Shown one piece after another: positions 34,926 to 49,900 of a DNA stretch of 64,000 nt (positions are counted from its first letter, which is position 1; every line of letters begins with the position of its first letter). The position numbers and the translations under genes are program-made. The notes beneath the pieces are model-generated. The model saw only the letters and a program-made list of their open reading frames with translations. It did no database searches and was not told the DNA's origin. The stretch comes from Choristoneura fumiferana (Eukaryota > Arthropoda > Insecta > Lepidoptera > Tortricidae), in assembly GCF_025370935.1 (NCBI RefSeq), contig NC_133476.1, positions 10,801,795-10,865,794 of the forward strand, written 5' to 3'.

Positions 34926-35425
34926 AAGTCGAAGTCGATAAACAAGAAGTCCCTAAGACAGAAAAGTGCACCGAGAATTCCGACCTCTGCTAATTACCTA
35001 CTTTAGGACTGAACTTGTATGTACCTAGTCTCGTGAGAAACGTGTTGTTCTTATCGTAGAGTAGGTAGAGCGTTTACTGCTTGGGTCACCCATTATGTTG
35101 TCAATCTAATTGAGGACTTTTACAATGAATTGCGACCCATTTAGAAAAATCTATTTGGCCGACATGTCATTATCATATTTACATACCTAATAATTATTTC
35201 GGCCGCATTTGGTTTTGTGCCAAATATAATGTATTAGTCTATTTACAAACAAACATATATTACAACAAAGTGTCTTGAAGAAATTGATGATGGTTTCAAG
35301 GAGCGATCTGTATTTGTCATTTATTTATATTCGAGCTCACCCATTCTGGTCCACCGCATACTCAGTAGACTTTTTATGTATCTTTTAGTAGGTATACAAT
35401 ATCTTGAATCTAGTATAATCTCTAA

Positions 35426-35552
35426 TATATAAAAACTTCTCCGAAACGGCTTGACCGATTTTTATGTTTTTTTTGTGTAAGTCTGAGAATGTAGGACGTA
35501 AACTATTTTTCATACTTCTACGCGGACGGAGACGCGGGCAACAGCTAGTAAT
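35426..35552 (+). mobile_element. Non-autonomous Helitron-like fragment
   Basis: Begins TCTCTAATATATAAAAAC, contains CTCCGAAACGGCTTGACCGA and ends GACGCGGGCAACAGCTAGTA, the typical lepidopteran Helitron 3' end with CTAGT. Confidence 0.7.
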
Positions 35553-37470
35553 ATATAGAATAATAATAATGATATTCTGCTACGGCTGAAACTATATTAC
35601 AAATATGACTAGCGCATCAGGGCAGCTTCAAAAGGTCGATCGAGCTAAGCACGCGGTAGAAATGCAAGCAACTAACCTACAAGTGCAAGTGGAGAAAGTA
35701 AGCGCACTACCTAGAGGTATTACAAACTTTCATCCGATCCGACCGGTTTCAATTGATTTTTTCTACCAAATGTCGTGGCGCCACCTTACTCTACTACTTT
35801 TTAACGTTTAACAGACTTTTTACTTTTTTATTTTCTGTTTACACCGTACTGCTACCGACTTACTACTTTTATGACCTGTTTAACTGACTGTGAAATACTT
35901 GAGCTGGTTAATTTAATTTAACATTTCAGCCTTTTATTTGTACAAAAAGCGGCGCAATTTAAATTATGCTAAGTTCTATGATCTATGAAACTACAGTTAA
36001 CTTTGAAACTAATCTAAGCATTATCTGGTGAGTCGCTTATTTGCGAACACTACGAGTTACTATAATTACGTACGGTTACTCGTGGATATTACATGTTCGC
36101 GGTCGCAGTTCATTAAACTGATGCGTATTTGTACAATTTGCGTAGGACGCAAGATTGCTTTTATAACCCAAATTAAAATAGAAAAAAAAGTTACCTCTAA
36201 TCGTGACTGGGAAAATACACTGACACAAAAAATGGTCGCTCTTGTTACTGTAGCTTTACGAAATAACAGCACGGTGGTAGACTGTGAACTAGGAACAAAA
36301 TGTATTGCCTCCGGCCGCGCGATAAATGGATTCTTTGCAGACAAAGTCGCGACCAACAGCACATTTTTGGTTTTATAAATCTTTATAGGCTTTTTAGTTT
36401 GAATATTGCATATTTGTTAATCAGTCGTCGCACTTTTTTCTGCTACAGAACACTTCAGCACGCGCACATCGTATACATATTATTAAATTTCAAGTAATAT
36501 CAAAACTTCTTTTCATAATCGAAGCGGTTTCGATTTTTAGCAATCGGTAATTTGTGGGCTTTGTGTGTACTTCCTCATTCCCCAGCTGGCGGTGAAACGC
36601 GGCACCAGACCGCACCTTGTCATTAGTAAAAAGTGGATAGGTGGAGAACGTCATTTACATAGTTCGGGGCTTTGTTAAGTTTTTTTAAGAGGGCAACTAT
36701 AGTCGTTGGTGTTACGCATGTGCCACGCATTGCCGCGTGCCGGGTCGACAGACGGCCGGGTGATCGACAGACGACACATTAAGCGATGTAAACTGGCACT
36801 TATTTATTTACTTGCTCTTTACAGCTTTCCTTTTGTAATTGAACTTAATCATAACATGTTAAGTGACTGAAACTTGTAGGACGCCTTCCTTTAGAGTTTG
36901 GCATTTTGGTTTGAATACCTAATTGTTTTGGACAGCGCAGCGGCAGGACCGTGGTTTTTTTTTGGCAGCCAGTTTTCGGAAATGCAAATGTTTATGACTT
37001 CTACTTTGCTCATCAAACTTAAGATTATGGATTAATATATTTTGTGTTGTTGCGGGATCGTAGTCCGTCATAAACTCATCTCAAAATACTCACTCATCTC
37101 ATCATAAAATACCTAAATAGAAGTTATTGCTAAAATTTTTACAATGAAGATTTCTTAATTACATATCTTGAAACTGCTATTCGTATCTACTTATGTATCT
37201 TTAACATCTCCAATTAAGATTTTTAGACGTGCTTAGATTAGTACTTAACTTAGGGAAGAGAAAAATTCGTGTAATGTTTCGATTGGAAGTCTTGCAGTTA
37301 TATTTTTTATTAGTTTTGTTTTGTTTTGACTTTCTGTCGAGTCTACTTCTGTCGAGTCGAGAGTACATTCTCTTGTCAGTGTTAGTCTTACGGAAAGCAC
37401 TGGTAGAATCAAAGATCAAAAATCGAACAGCCTTTAAAACCCTATTTTCAAAACTATTATTTTATCCCAC

Positions 37471-37696
37471 TAACTAATATTATAAATGTGAAAGTTTGTA
37501 AGTGTATTTGTTAGTTTGTTTGTTAATTCATCACGTCTAAACCGCTGAACCGATTTAGATTAAATTCGGTATACAGATAGTGTGAGTCCCGGGGAATGAC
37601 ATAGAATAGTTTTTATCTCGGAAACTTGCATAGATCTCGCGGGATATCGATAAGTCAATTCTACAAGGACGGAGTTGCGGGCAACGGCTAGTTTTA
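37471..37696 (+). mobile_element. Non-autonomous Helitron-like element
   Basis: Starts ACTAACTAATATTATAAATG and carries AAACCGCTGAACCGATTTAG and CGGTATACAGATAG. It ends GGAGTTGCGGGCAACGGCTAGT. Confidence 0.75.
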
Positions 37697-39727
37697 ATAT
37701 GAAATTAATCAGTTAAATTATATTGAGAGTTCGAGGATCGTACAGAAGTCTTTTCTAGTCCACGAAGCAGGGCTTAGGCGCCTTAGTGCCTTGGATTAGG
37801 CCGCGGGTCACCCAGTGTCGGCGACCATGCGCCTTGCACTCAACTTTGTCTCGTAACGCTGCGGGTGCGCATGCAACCCTTCTCGCCCTGGCAGAGTTGC
37901 AATTCGATAAATGCGGTTGAAAAGTTCCAGGGTGATCATGCCCTATTCGTATGAGATAAGAAGCACCTGTTTGCAATTTTAAGCTGGATATAGTTTTAAT
38001 ATGGTAAGTAAAAAAAAACAATGTTTACACGACTGCCCTAAGAAAAAAGAATGCCTACCTATGAATACCTAAAGCCGTAACATCAAGTGCAACATATTTT
38101 TACTGCCGATTCTATCTTGAACAATATTTTTATGTCATAAAAATACTGCTACAGCTAAGCAATACGCATTGCATACCCCCAACTTGTTTGGCTTACCGTA
38201 CCGTGCCTGTTAAAGAAAGGCTATGCATACCGTAACGCCAAAAAAGGTAAGATTTATTGGGGAAATTACGACCGATAATTACTATATTGGTTCTCCGAAC
38301 AGTAATTGTTTGTCCTTTTGTGTCATTCTCTCTTCACTGTTTTTGCGTTCCAAATATAACCAAAAGTAAGTAACAATGAATTTTAAGATAACAGGCAAGT
38401 TCGCTGCGTCTGGTTGGCCGAAGTTTTGATGTGGGTTTTGGCATGAATTATTGTGCCCGGTCGGTCGTGACCCACATTATCGCGGGATCAGGGAGCAACT
38501 AGCGAATTCAATACCATCTGCTGCTCTAACAAAAGACCAAGAGAACTTTGCTAACCCTTAAGCGACTTCCTTTCATTATAATTTTTAAGGATTCCAATAG
38601 TTTTTTACCTATTTCGCAAAAAAACAACAGGTAAGCGCGCGGACGGGTCATGGATAAAAAATCACACGATGCGATTCGACCTACCCTTTCTTTAGATCTC
38701 GGGTTTCACGAACAGGTAAGTCTCAACTTTTTGCCGAATGTGTATCTTTGTGCAAGTTTCGCGATATCCAACTCTTCTGTAAGGATGTGAAAAAAAAGCT
38801 TAAAATTATTGTTTAATCGAAACCATTTCTGACGACAAAAAACGATTGGATTGAAATTTTACAATAAAAGATTTTTTAGCATTTCTTTTGTTGGATGGGT
38901 TCGTAACCGACATTCCCAGATAGTCGGACGCATTGTGCCGACGCTAAACGATATCGCGCCGAGGGATGCGCTTTCAAATCTGCCTGTTAATGACAAAATA
39001 GCAGCGGGACGCCGCGCAATATTTTCACAATATTGTATTTTCATTATAAAGTTACATGATCAAAATTTGACATAAAAATTTGAAGTTTACACGAATGATG
39101 AATAGTTCGTCATAAATCGTGCGATTACTTCTATTATCACACGCTAAAAAGCTCACGTTGCGTGCTTGATATTCGGTGACATTCCTTCAAGGCGTCAATT
39201 TGGGTAAAATTTACTATTTTACTCACATAATGGATCGAGAACAAGTAAACAAACGGTCACCGGGGAAGTTTTAGTTCTAAATAATGCGGTGGCGTTTATT
39301 GTTGCAACAATTATTGGGTCTTGTGATGATTATGTGGTCCCTTTTGTGTAAACGGCCCAGCGGGACGTTTGGACATCATTAAGTTGCTGATTATACAATG
39401 GACTCATGCGATTTGTAAAAACTACTTCTTAAAGTTCTCGGCATGAAAGGCGTGGCGGAGGCTACCGAAGTGAATGCATTTCGTACGCATGCAGTTGCAT
39501 TAGTAATTGCGAGTGCACGACAGCCGCGGTGGCCGATGACGGCAGCGCGTCGCGGGCATAGGGCGAGCCCCGTTAGCCGGGGTGACTGACTCCACTGCAG
39601 CCTGGTGCATTGTGCTCCAATGAGAACACACTAACGTGCAATAGTAAAAACCGAACCGACTATGCCTAGATACTTTACCCTGTAAAAGGCCTCGATGTCA
39701 CAGTCAGTTGTCGACTTTATCACTCAC

Positions 39728-39773
39728 CTGAAACAAAGTAAAGATTTTTTTTAGTTAAAAAGTCTGTAGTCAT
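39728..39773 (-). CDS. Candidate further E75 first coding exon (15 codons)
   Basis: ATG at 39773 opens MTTDFLTKKNLYFVS and ends in phase 1 with G at a consensus donor CAG|GTGAGT, so it could splice to finger 1 and restore Glu. It has the same phase and terminal base as the three recognised distal first exons. Against it, the codons are AT-rich, the peptide has no recognised homologue, and chance matches are plausible. It should be treated as a hypothesis. Confidence 0.25.
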
Positions 39774-41439
39774 TTGATGAGCTTGGTTATTTTATTTAGG
39801 TAGCCATCTATTTTGCTCACATTGCTTATTAATAGTCAGACACCCCTGAAACGAATAGGTATTGAGGCCGTTCACACTCCACATAATCGGTTTATATGCT
39901 AATGCTCGCATTGTTTCTAAGTCAAAGTCGATTAACACGCATACGTTTAAACAGACATTCAGTTCTATGATGTATTTTCTTCGGTTGGCACAGGAAACAT
40001 ATAGGGTCAACGATCGAAATGGTGTCGTTCACTGTCGAAGGTGGCTACTGAACTCAGGCAGTTGTCCTTGAAACCACCGAAATCGCCAATCACCAACACA
40101 GGCGCAAGAAAGAGACTGTCTCGCGAAATCACGATGCTCTAAGGCACAGGACACGTTGCGCGCAAACTGCGTAAGCGCCTTTTTGCGTCCGAAATCTGTG
40201 CTCTCAATCTTACACTAAGCTCATTGGGTACAACATGGTGAAATTCACATCCGAACGACAGTTAGGAGGATTGTGTGATTTTTAAATACATTATAATATA
40301 AATATTCAGTAAATTTAATTTTGTTCATGACTTATTGTTTTCATACAAAACAAATTTCGGTCATTACGTGTTTCTAATGAATCCAAGTTTTAATAAGCAA
40401 AACATACAACCTAGATTTTGTTTTGATTGACAATATACTAATAATATTAGTAAACGCTTAGGGGGTTGGGACGCATCATCACCGTTTGTATGACAAGGCT
40501 TGTACGAAACACTTGTTGTACGAAAACTAACTTCACAAACCTATCTAGAAAGACCCACTCATCTTCAAGATTTCTTTCTCACACAAAAAGACATTACTAA
40601 TACTCTTCACTTACTTTAATGAAACATATTACATAATTCATGTTGCTCCAGTCACTTCATGTCATATTAAAATGTAATGTGAACGTAATCTAATCGCTCC
40701 TCTCCTGATACTGTGGTGGTAGCCGAACGCGCTCAAAAAAGATGTTAATATAACTCAAAGTTAACCCACACATGCGGACAGTAAGACGCTATAACATATC
40801 GAAGCTGAAGAAACAAATCTCACCAGCACATACAAACGGGGAGCAACGCACGCGGTTTCAAAACTGAACTGTACGTGAAAACATGGTGAATTGTTCAACT
40901 TTTGGCTTGGCCAAACATCTGTATGTGTATCTTGAATTAAAAACTTAGTTGAAATGGTTGTAAGAAAGAGGCTATAGATTATAGTATCCAGAATGTTGTC
41001 TTAATCCTAAATAGATGCTAAGCTTTTTCTGTATTTTAAACGACTGATATCTTCAAGGTAAATTGCCAGTTGAACCACAAAACACAGATAGTTCAGAAAT
41101 CAATCTCCATACAAGTGCGCTCGAGCAACGCACACATAAAAACTGCTCACGGACACGACATCTCGGACCGGTTGGGACCAGTGCGAGCGCGAGTGCCATC
41201 CGCTTGAAACACGCGTCTGTAGGTGAACTTTTTTTTGCAATTATTGAGCAACAAAAAAAAAGTTATTATAACCGTTCAGTGGACGGTTGTTTAAATTAAA
41301 TAATCGTGAATCTCGCCAGTAACGAAATCGTCGCAAGATATTTTCTGTAACAAATTTATAATATTACAATGACATTAAAATTAAAATATTTTAGTTACTT
41401 ATTAATTATATTTCCTTGTTATTGTTTTTTTGGATTTAT

Positions 41440-41549
41440 TTGGTTATAGCACGCAGCACAGATTGCTAAAGGACCTGGGTTCGATTCCCAGCGCTGGTCT
41501 CTTTTTCTGGTTTTTCTGTGCATCCATGTCTCACTTTGTATTTTCGATA
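41440..41549 (+). mobile_element. tRNA-derived SINE, 5'-truncated copy
   Basis: GGTTATAGCACGCAGCACAG, then the pol III B box GGTTCGATTCC within CCTGGGTTCGATTCCCAGCG, then a shared tail to TTTTCGATAT. The A-box part present in the 53.8-kb copy is missing. Confidence 0.75.
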
Positions 41550-42993
41550 TTTTAGAGACGTCAAATAAATGTAAAAAAAATATTTCAAGGCCCCCGTACC
41601 AAGATACAGCGATAACACTGCCATGTCCGATACACTGATTTAACAATTAAACTTTGAGGATCAATAAATGATCCAAATTTAAGTTTTTTGAAAATGTTAC
41701 AACACAATAGAAGCTTAATTTTGTGAGTAGAATCGAATCTTGAATTTAAAGCCCCATGGTCAGAGACACCCTGTATATCTTTGTAGTAGTACACTATCTG
41801 TTACATACAACCAATGCTATCAAAAAACTCTTAATGCGGTGAAGTCTTCGCGTAACATGCGTGCAATTTGCCTCACAGATGAAGTGAGTGCGTAGAATTA
41901 AAAAAAAACGTTAAGTTGAGACGGTTTTTGAAGAAAGATGAAATCATATTTTTGTAGTCATACTTGTGTACCTACATTTATAATCTGACTCCGATGAGTA
42001 ATTTCCGGGCGAAAAATTTGTCAGTGCAGAAGAGCGGTGGGTCGGTCGATCGGGCGGGCGGGCGGTTTGGTTGGGTTGGGTAATAATAAAATTTGTTTCG
42101 CATACCTAATAGGTGCGCGTGTGTGCGCGCGGGCAGTGACCGCCGAATCTCAAGGTCTGCGCACAACGCGGTAAACAAGTGCCGCGCAGATAGCCGCCCG
42201 TGCCAGCTAGGTGCTTGCCTACATACCGACTTTGTATCTACATACCTACTCCATTATGTGGTAGGCATCAGAGTTATATATAGCGTTCCTTTCGGGTTCG
42301 TCGAATAATATATCGGTATGATACACTAATATTGTAACAATACAGTCAGCCAAGAGCTGACAATAAATGAAACATTAAACCGCCAATGACGTTCGGCCAT
42401 GTGACTAACGAAATAAGAAATAAGGAAAAAAAATCTCATGTTTCTCTAAATGGCGTATAAATACATTAACCACAACCAGTATTGTAAACACATATTTCAC
42501 TATACGGATGTTATTATATATTTTGATAGACTGTTTTTGTCATTCTACAGCGACGCAACGAATGGGGTCCTTGAAAATACGCGGGCTATTGAAAGTTCGC
42601 TGGCACATGTTAATTTAGACACGTGTTAAATAAACATCAGCATTATTTTGAAACGTTTTTGGCCGGAAAACATTCCATGTAATATGTATCAATAATTTAC
42701 TACAGTCGTGAAAATATTATTACACTTTTATGCCAAAATACAGTAATCCTACTACTTACGTACCTACTTGCAGGGATGAACACGCCTAAACACTAAAGGG
42801 CGTGGCTTATAGATGCGAAAGAATGCAATATAATGAGAGCCAAAAGCAGCGTCTGCACACAAATACTCTCAAATACTGCGGCCATACATGGGAAATACGC
42901 TGCGATGCCTGCGATCCCTCTAGTATGCCGTATGATTCATACATAATATTTTGAAATATTGACGTCAGCGGCAATATATAATTATTTAATTCG

Positions 42994-43014
42994 TTTTTTT
43001 TTTTTTTTTTTTTT
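42994..43014. repeat. Poly-T tract (21 bases)
   Basis: Uninterrupted T run. On the minus strand it would be a poly-A tail, but no element body is recognised beside it. Confidence 0.9.
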
Positions 43015-43784
43015 ATTTCGTTTAACATATACTTAACCATCACACATAGATAGAAAAAAAGCTTTTCTACGAGATTGTAGATATTCTTGATATTAATTTA
43101 TTAATATGAAATTTAAATACCTATGTAGTTTAGTAAAAATCCGCTTATTATTTAGTGTTTTTAAAAGGTATTTTTGAAACTAAAATCTATCACGCCAAAA
43201 TCAATAATCACGTTTTCGCTTCTTGGTAACTGTGGACAAATACCTATAAGAGTCTATTTTTTCGATATATCGCCGTAAGATTCAATACTGTAAGATTCAA
43301 GTATAAATATAACATAGGTCGGTCTTAAGAATATAAGATGTTTCGTGTGATAGAAAATCTATTTAACTAGATGCCTTACGTCATCGTCGTAAGGTTTACA
43401 CTCCGGCTTATTTTCCGGTTTATTGTCTATCCGCTACAGCGTGCTACGAGTGTCTACGGGCTACGCGCTACGCGGGTCTACGCTGATCTGTGAGCCAGTG
43501 GACCAGGCCACCTTCTCTCGAGGTTTGTGGGCAAGGCGACCGCCGCCATTTGGGGAAATGGTCCGCACGGTCACGGGGTCGCATCACACGCTCCGCCGAC
43601 TGCGGACTATAATAGGGTAATCTTATTTAATTTGTGGAATAGTGTTAGCCGAATATTTTGTTGGTTTGATTTCTATGCAAAATCAAAATAAAAACGTTGA
43701 TTCTGTAGATACCCTTATCTACTGTAAATTGCACCACCTGCTAAAATGTATTCCTTACTTTTGTCCATTGTAAAAATTGCCTGG

Positions 43785-43925
43785 AAGAGATCGCTCTGAA
43801 GCGATAATGCCGCCTATTGCTTACCTTAGAAAATCTCTATATACCTGTGTTTTCTGTACTGGGTTCTATGTGTAAGTGTTCAATAACGAGTTATTGTAAT
43901 TATTATATTGTATTTATTGTAGGCC
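43785..43925 (+). mobile_element. Non-LTR retroelement 3'-end fragment
   Basis: GAGATCGCTCTGAAGCGATAATGCCGCCTATTGC, quoted here as a motif in two parts (GAGATCGCTCTGAAGCG and ATAATGCCGCCTATTGC), then a pyrimidine-rich body and GTGTTCAATAACGAGTTATT. This is a frequent lepidopteran LINE/SINE tail. Confidence 0.6.
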
Positions 43926-46900
43926 GAAAAAGGCAAATGTCTCTTTTTTATGCTATCAGTGTGCTTTCAGAGAGACCATCATTGAAAAAAAGAATACAGC
44001 GCAAGAGAGTAGTATCAAAACGAAAATCATAATAAAAATAACTTAATCACTACACAAGCAAAACAAAGAGACAAAACAACTGTAGAATTTGAATAGCATA
44101 AAACTCTTATGGATATTATCAAAGTGTTTGAATAGTGATAGGCTAAAAGTGTCATTTTAACCAAAACATTTTAATGGTTTGTTCTTCTTCTGTTTGATTT
44201 AAAATACAAAATGAGTTTTTATGGGGTTTGCTAGTTTGGTAGGTAGTTTTGGATCAAACTTGGGATCAAACACAAGTATAATTTTAATTAAATACCCTCC
44301 TGAGTCCTAAAGTCCTATTTTTTTAACATACCTGCATAGTACTTAAGTGGGTGGTGCATGGTTGGTTGTTATTTTGGTTATTAAGTATTTATTTGTACTT
44401 TATAAACATTCGGCCGTTATTCTATCTTAGTGTTCATTGGTCCTTTATAAAGTACGCGAGGACTCACGAAGATATACCGTATATAACTAAGATGCATATA
44501 TATTATACTACTATACTTAAATACAGGTTCTTTTACGCACATCTACCACTGGCGTCTCATTGACCTCCACGTTCCTCATCCTATGTTACAGTAGAACTTG
44601 ACATGAGTGCTTCTCGTGGTCCACAGTTCCACACCGACGAAGTCGCGGGAAAAACCTATTAGACATGACGTGATTGAGATATAGAGTGACCTGCTCCTCG
44701 AGTATAACCTATAACAATACCCAAGTAAATAAACTGTTCAATATACAATAAGCGAAAGGTCTAGAAACACCGATGCCCCAAATTCAAATTAGGTTGAATC
44801 TGTAATAACAGTGGAAAGTTTTGGGAACAAAGCGAGCATTCGGGGGCACGTAAGCACCTAATTAAATTTCTCTTTATCAAGTTCAATGACATTTTATCAT
44901 TTCTCCTTGAAGTTATCTTTCGACTTTGTCTCAACAATTGACGAATTCACGGTATTTTGTTACCTGATAAAAGTGATAAACGTTTTCGTGAAAAACAACA
45001 ACCCGTGTTCAAATTTGCATGATGCCTTATAGAAGGTTAGGTAAGTGTTGAATCACCTGCCGTCAATTAATATAAGAGAGCTGTTCGTTTACCCCATTAA
45101 ACGTGTGAGAAGTCTGAGCTACCCAAATGCGTGCAGTTTACCGAGCTTCTCACTGATGTTAAGTAGTTTTTCCGAATGATTTGGTCCAAATCAGATGAAT
45201 AAATCTTTGTAGATATTTTGCGATGCCTTAGAGCATTTTTCCGCACGGTTTGGTAACCCCTGATCTTAGGGAAGCTTGCCAAGTGATCTAGGCGGCTGTT
45301 ACTGTGAAACTCTATCGGCGCGGTGGCTCTTCCTTGTCCCGGGTCGGGTGTCCGCGAATAGACGCGGTTCCCCGACGGCTGCACTGCAAAGCGCCGCCGT
45401 CGCCCGATGTCGATGCCCTCTTTGAACTTTCCACTCGTTAAACTTGATTATTGACACATGGCGGGTGCTGGCTCACCGGCGTTACGTAACTCACCGGATT
45501 GAATTTCTAAACATTTCTCGCCGGAATCCAGTTGGAATTTCTCTAGCGTTACGCAGTACGATATGTTTTGGTATACCCAAACTCCTCGATGTGTCCAATT
45601 GGATAATAATTAAGTGCAATGTGTACGAATGACTATAAAGAGGATAAGTTTTCCGCCTCAGTACTGAATTGCTCTGTTAGTTGATATACATGTTTAATAA
45701 TTGTCATGTGCAGCGGATAGCGTAATACGCATGCGCGACGCGTAATCATGGTGGCGGCAGGATTCGCACGGTGTGCAGTGCAAGCGGTGCAGCGCGGTGC
45801 AGCGTGCGAGAGAGACGCAGCGAGTTCAATGGTATTTTATATAGTGCATCCGAGTTCTTTAACCCCTTAGCCTACCTGCGAATGAGGTAGCTCGGCCGTT
45901 GAGCCTGACTATACTTCTATGAACCCATGAACTACGCGTTACTGTCTGATCACTATTGGCCAAGTACAATGACTCACAGTATGCTAGAACCTATACTTGG
46001 AGGTATACTACTTCAAGCCATAATATGTAGGTATTTCGAATACAAGCTGACTAGGTTTCCCCAAGAACATAAAAATGTTATATACATAGATGTAATTAAG
46101 AGTAAAAGTAGTAAGTAAGAGAAGAGCAATGTAAGTAAGAATAAATGAATGAATTTTATTACGGCAAGTCATGCGTATATAGTGAGAGTCGAGAAAGAAA
46201 TGAATTGCCATGAAAACATAATAACAGTTGGCGAAATCTAAAACTCTCGTATGCAGAGAATCAGCATAAAAATTAACTGCAAGTGTCGTTAACACTGCGT
46301 TTCGGCAGTGATGTAACCGCGTGTCGCATGCGGCTCACGCGACGCGGCGACTTGACGCATGTCAACTATAATCTAGGATTTTAAAAATTCGCAGCAGGTG
46401 TAGGCTGCGCGGGCGCGGGCCGGGGATCGGGGAGGGACGCAGTGGACGGGTTTCCGTTGTTTCGCAATATCACGGGTTCAATGACGCCTCGGTATAATTG
46501 TTGGCGTGGCAGCGAGTTCTCGACCCCTTCACTTCTAACCGAGAGTACCAACCGTAAACATGATACACTGACCTTTCGATTATATATTAATCTCTTGACA
46601 TGAGTTGCTATACCAGTCCAATCTTATCAAGCTCCTAAACTACGAACAGATAACAAAGTAATAGTTAAGAAAGGGCAGCTAAATAATTAAATATTGACTC
46701 GTCTAGTGACCTACAAAGTAGATAGTACAATGTAAATATGGTCGATCAATAAGTAAAGCAAATAAAAACTAATTGCTGCGATATTGACCTCTTTATTTCC
46801 TGCTATAATAGATTTTGTCCTTATCATGGACTTCACGCGAAGTCAGAAATGGAACAAGGAAATTAAATGGCAACGTTACACCAAGCGAATGAAGTAAAAC

Positions 46901-49900
46901 CGGACAAGCGCCAGTTGGTCTCACACTACTTTTTTTAAATATATTTTTAAAACGTTGGTGTTGTGAATATATTATTATCTAAAATCCCTAATTGCGAATT
47001 TTAAGATCTAGTGAAGAACGACATAAACACGTTTCCTGTATGGTGTTTACTTTAAACTTGTTTACATTTATATTATTTTATTTCATAATAGTTATAGCTA
47101 AGTCTTCCTTTCAAATCTACCTATTAAAGACTCATCAGATATAGCCCTATGAAAGACGGACAGCTGCACGAGTAGCAGTCTTAGTGATAGAGTTCAAAAC
47201 CCTAGCAAGCATTACGACGGATCACAATGGCTGACGTTCACACGGATGGATCATAGTCGTCGTCGGTTCATTTGGCGTAATTCGGATCTATAACATTTTG
47301 AGCTTTAAACATATTGGCAAGCTTTTATTGATGATGGATTTACATAATTCTTTCGGCTAATCCGAAATCATTAAATACAAATCTATATCCCTAATTAGTT
47401 TTCTTTGTCTTTTTGTTTTGTATAATTTGAATTTTACAGCGCATTGGTGTTAACTGTAATGCTGTAATTTTTTGTTGACTAATAAACAAATATATTGCTC
47501 CAAGAAATACCTACGTTATTACTTTTCAAAGTATTAACAAGGATACAAATTATGATACTACGTATGCAGTTATTTGTTTACATTTGTATCTGTTATAAAT
47601 GTATGCACAAATCAACGACTTGAAACAAACATTTTCAGTTCATAACAAAGAAATAACACTCCATCTTCATTAAGACATTGAAATTAAATCACTTAAAAAT
47701 GTGAATGTTCAACAATTTCGTCTAACGTAACAGTACATTAAAATGAATTATCACTCGATTTTGAGTGAATTTGCCGAGTTAGTTACATAGTGTGTTACGA
47801 TGTCGTGAAAGCTAAGTGTGAGCGTTGACCTCCGCGCGAGCGACGACCCAGCGCCAGCGCAGCTAGACGTGCAATCGACTTATTATCATTTCTGTTACCA
47901 CGATTAAATCATAATTGAATAACTATACAAAGTTATGATACCTGAGTCAATCAGAAACAAAATGACAACTTTGTCACAGGATGTCGAAAATCAATTGTTC
48001 ATACGAATAGTAAACCGCATTACAGAATTATTAACTAAAATAAAGTATCTTAAATATTTTTTTATAATAATCTACAGCCAGGCTTTTCTTTGATATTACT
48101 TACAACCAGGATTTTCTTTTATGTTACTAAATGTGGTTAGCAGGTGTTACTTTATGTAAATAAATAGTCTTCGACTTATATATTTTAAAATAATGGAAGC
48201 ATATAAGACTAAAATCGCTTTAAAAGTAGGCAGGTACCTAGATACAAAGCGAGTTGTTTTATAAAAGCGTTTCAGCAACAACATTGTTAAAACTCTGAAT
48301 TGTTCAAAATGCCGTCCCATATTCAATGAGATCGAACGCATTCAAATGTGTACGTTAGGTATTGTATCGCACAATTCGATCTGGCATAGTGAGTGCGTTT
48401 CGTAAGCCGTGGTCGATGACTCCGAACGTTCTAGTGCATCTCTCCGCGTTGCGTAACCGCGAGAAAGTTGACTTCCGCCAACCGAATGGCGCTTCCAGAT
48501 CTCAAGTCAACGGACCCCACGAACCCACAGACCACAATTAGTATCGATATCTTGCTAATAATGTAAGTATACTCGAAAGAGATGGAGTAAACAACAACAA
48601 CGTTCGACAACATCAATTACGTAAACACCGTTAACTTTTTATTATTTAAACACGCAAACCAGAGCTTTTGTTACATGCGAATTACACGATCGCCGTCATG
48701 TCATGTAATGTCACTGTCACACTATCATAATCGAGGACATTTTTATATAATTCTGGGTCAATGTACCGAGGCGATGTTTTGTTCGGCTTATCAGTCCTGA
48801 TATCGCGCGGGCTATGTATGTCACTGATACTGATATTGTCGCCTGCTGCATAGTGTGTTTGTTTGTACAACAGCCATATTTGACAACCTGGCTACTAAGT
48901 AGTGGGTGAGTTTTTCCCTGTAACGAGAAACATACTGCCAGCGAGTCCTCGTTCAGAAGGTATAAAATGTAGTGATGTATGTACATAGAATATTAAAAAA
49001 ATCTCTATGTATTTTGACCCTAATTACTTATACGCTACCAAACGCATTGGTATCTTAAGCTAAGCATTAAAATTTTATGTTTCATTTCAATACCTATGCT
49101 TTATTAAAATACACAAACCGACACTTAAATGTTGGGAGAGGATATAACTGAACTATTTGTACGTTTTAAAGTGAATTTCAAGTAAGATTTTTATATTCAA
49201 CATAGCCCTAAGTTGGTTGATGTTGACTTAAATTAAAATAAAGCTGGCGTAAAACTGAACAAATGTTTTGTTATATCTCGATTTTATTGTGTTATCGCGC
49301 AGAGCATGATGGCATGAGGCAGCTTGTACTCGTATTGAAAATCCGCCTTCAGAGGTGAGTGACCCATTCACAAAGTCGTTTTATTATTTGTACAATTGTG
49401 TTTGTAGATTCGATTCAAGGACAGTATTTACGTCAGCAGGGCAATCGACTATCAAGCGATGCGATCGAAATAGAGTTTAAGACATTTTCATCTTTATTAC
49501 GCTTCACTAGGTTAAAATTTGCAAGTGGCCGACTTCGAAATTATTCGTTGATAAACTGGATTAAGCTCCGGATTTAGAGGTCAACGATTCCAGGTTGATT
49601 TTAATTTAATAATCAGCTTTGTTTATGTCTGCGTAATCTAGGTTTTTTTTGAGCGCGCTAGGATTATCCGGAGGTCAACCACCTCTGGTATTGAAGAGCA
49701 GTGTAGATAAAGCTTGCAGAGTACAAAGCTGAAGTGGAATAGAATGTGACAGTGACGACAGCACTTACTGGCTCGCGACTTGACGACAATGCGTCTAGGC
49801 GGTCATTCACCCTCCCTCACATGCCCCACCAGGGCGCATACCCTCGCCATTCAACTACATACTTTCTAAACAAAACTTTTGTGCAAACATCGTAAATTTG

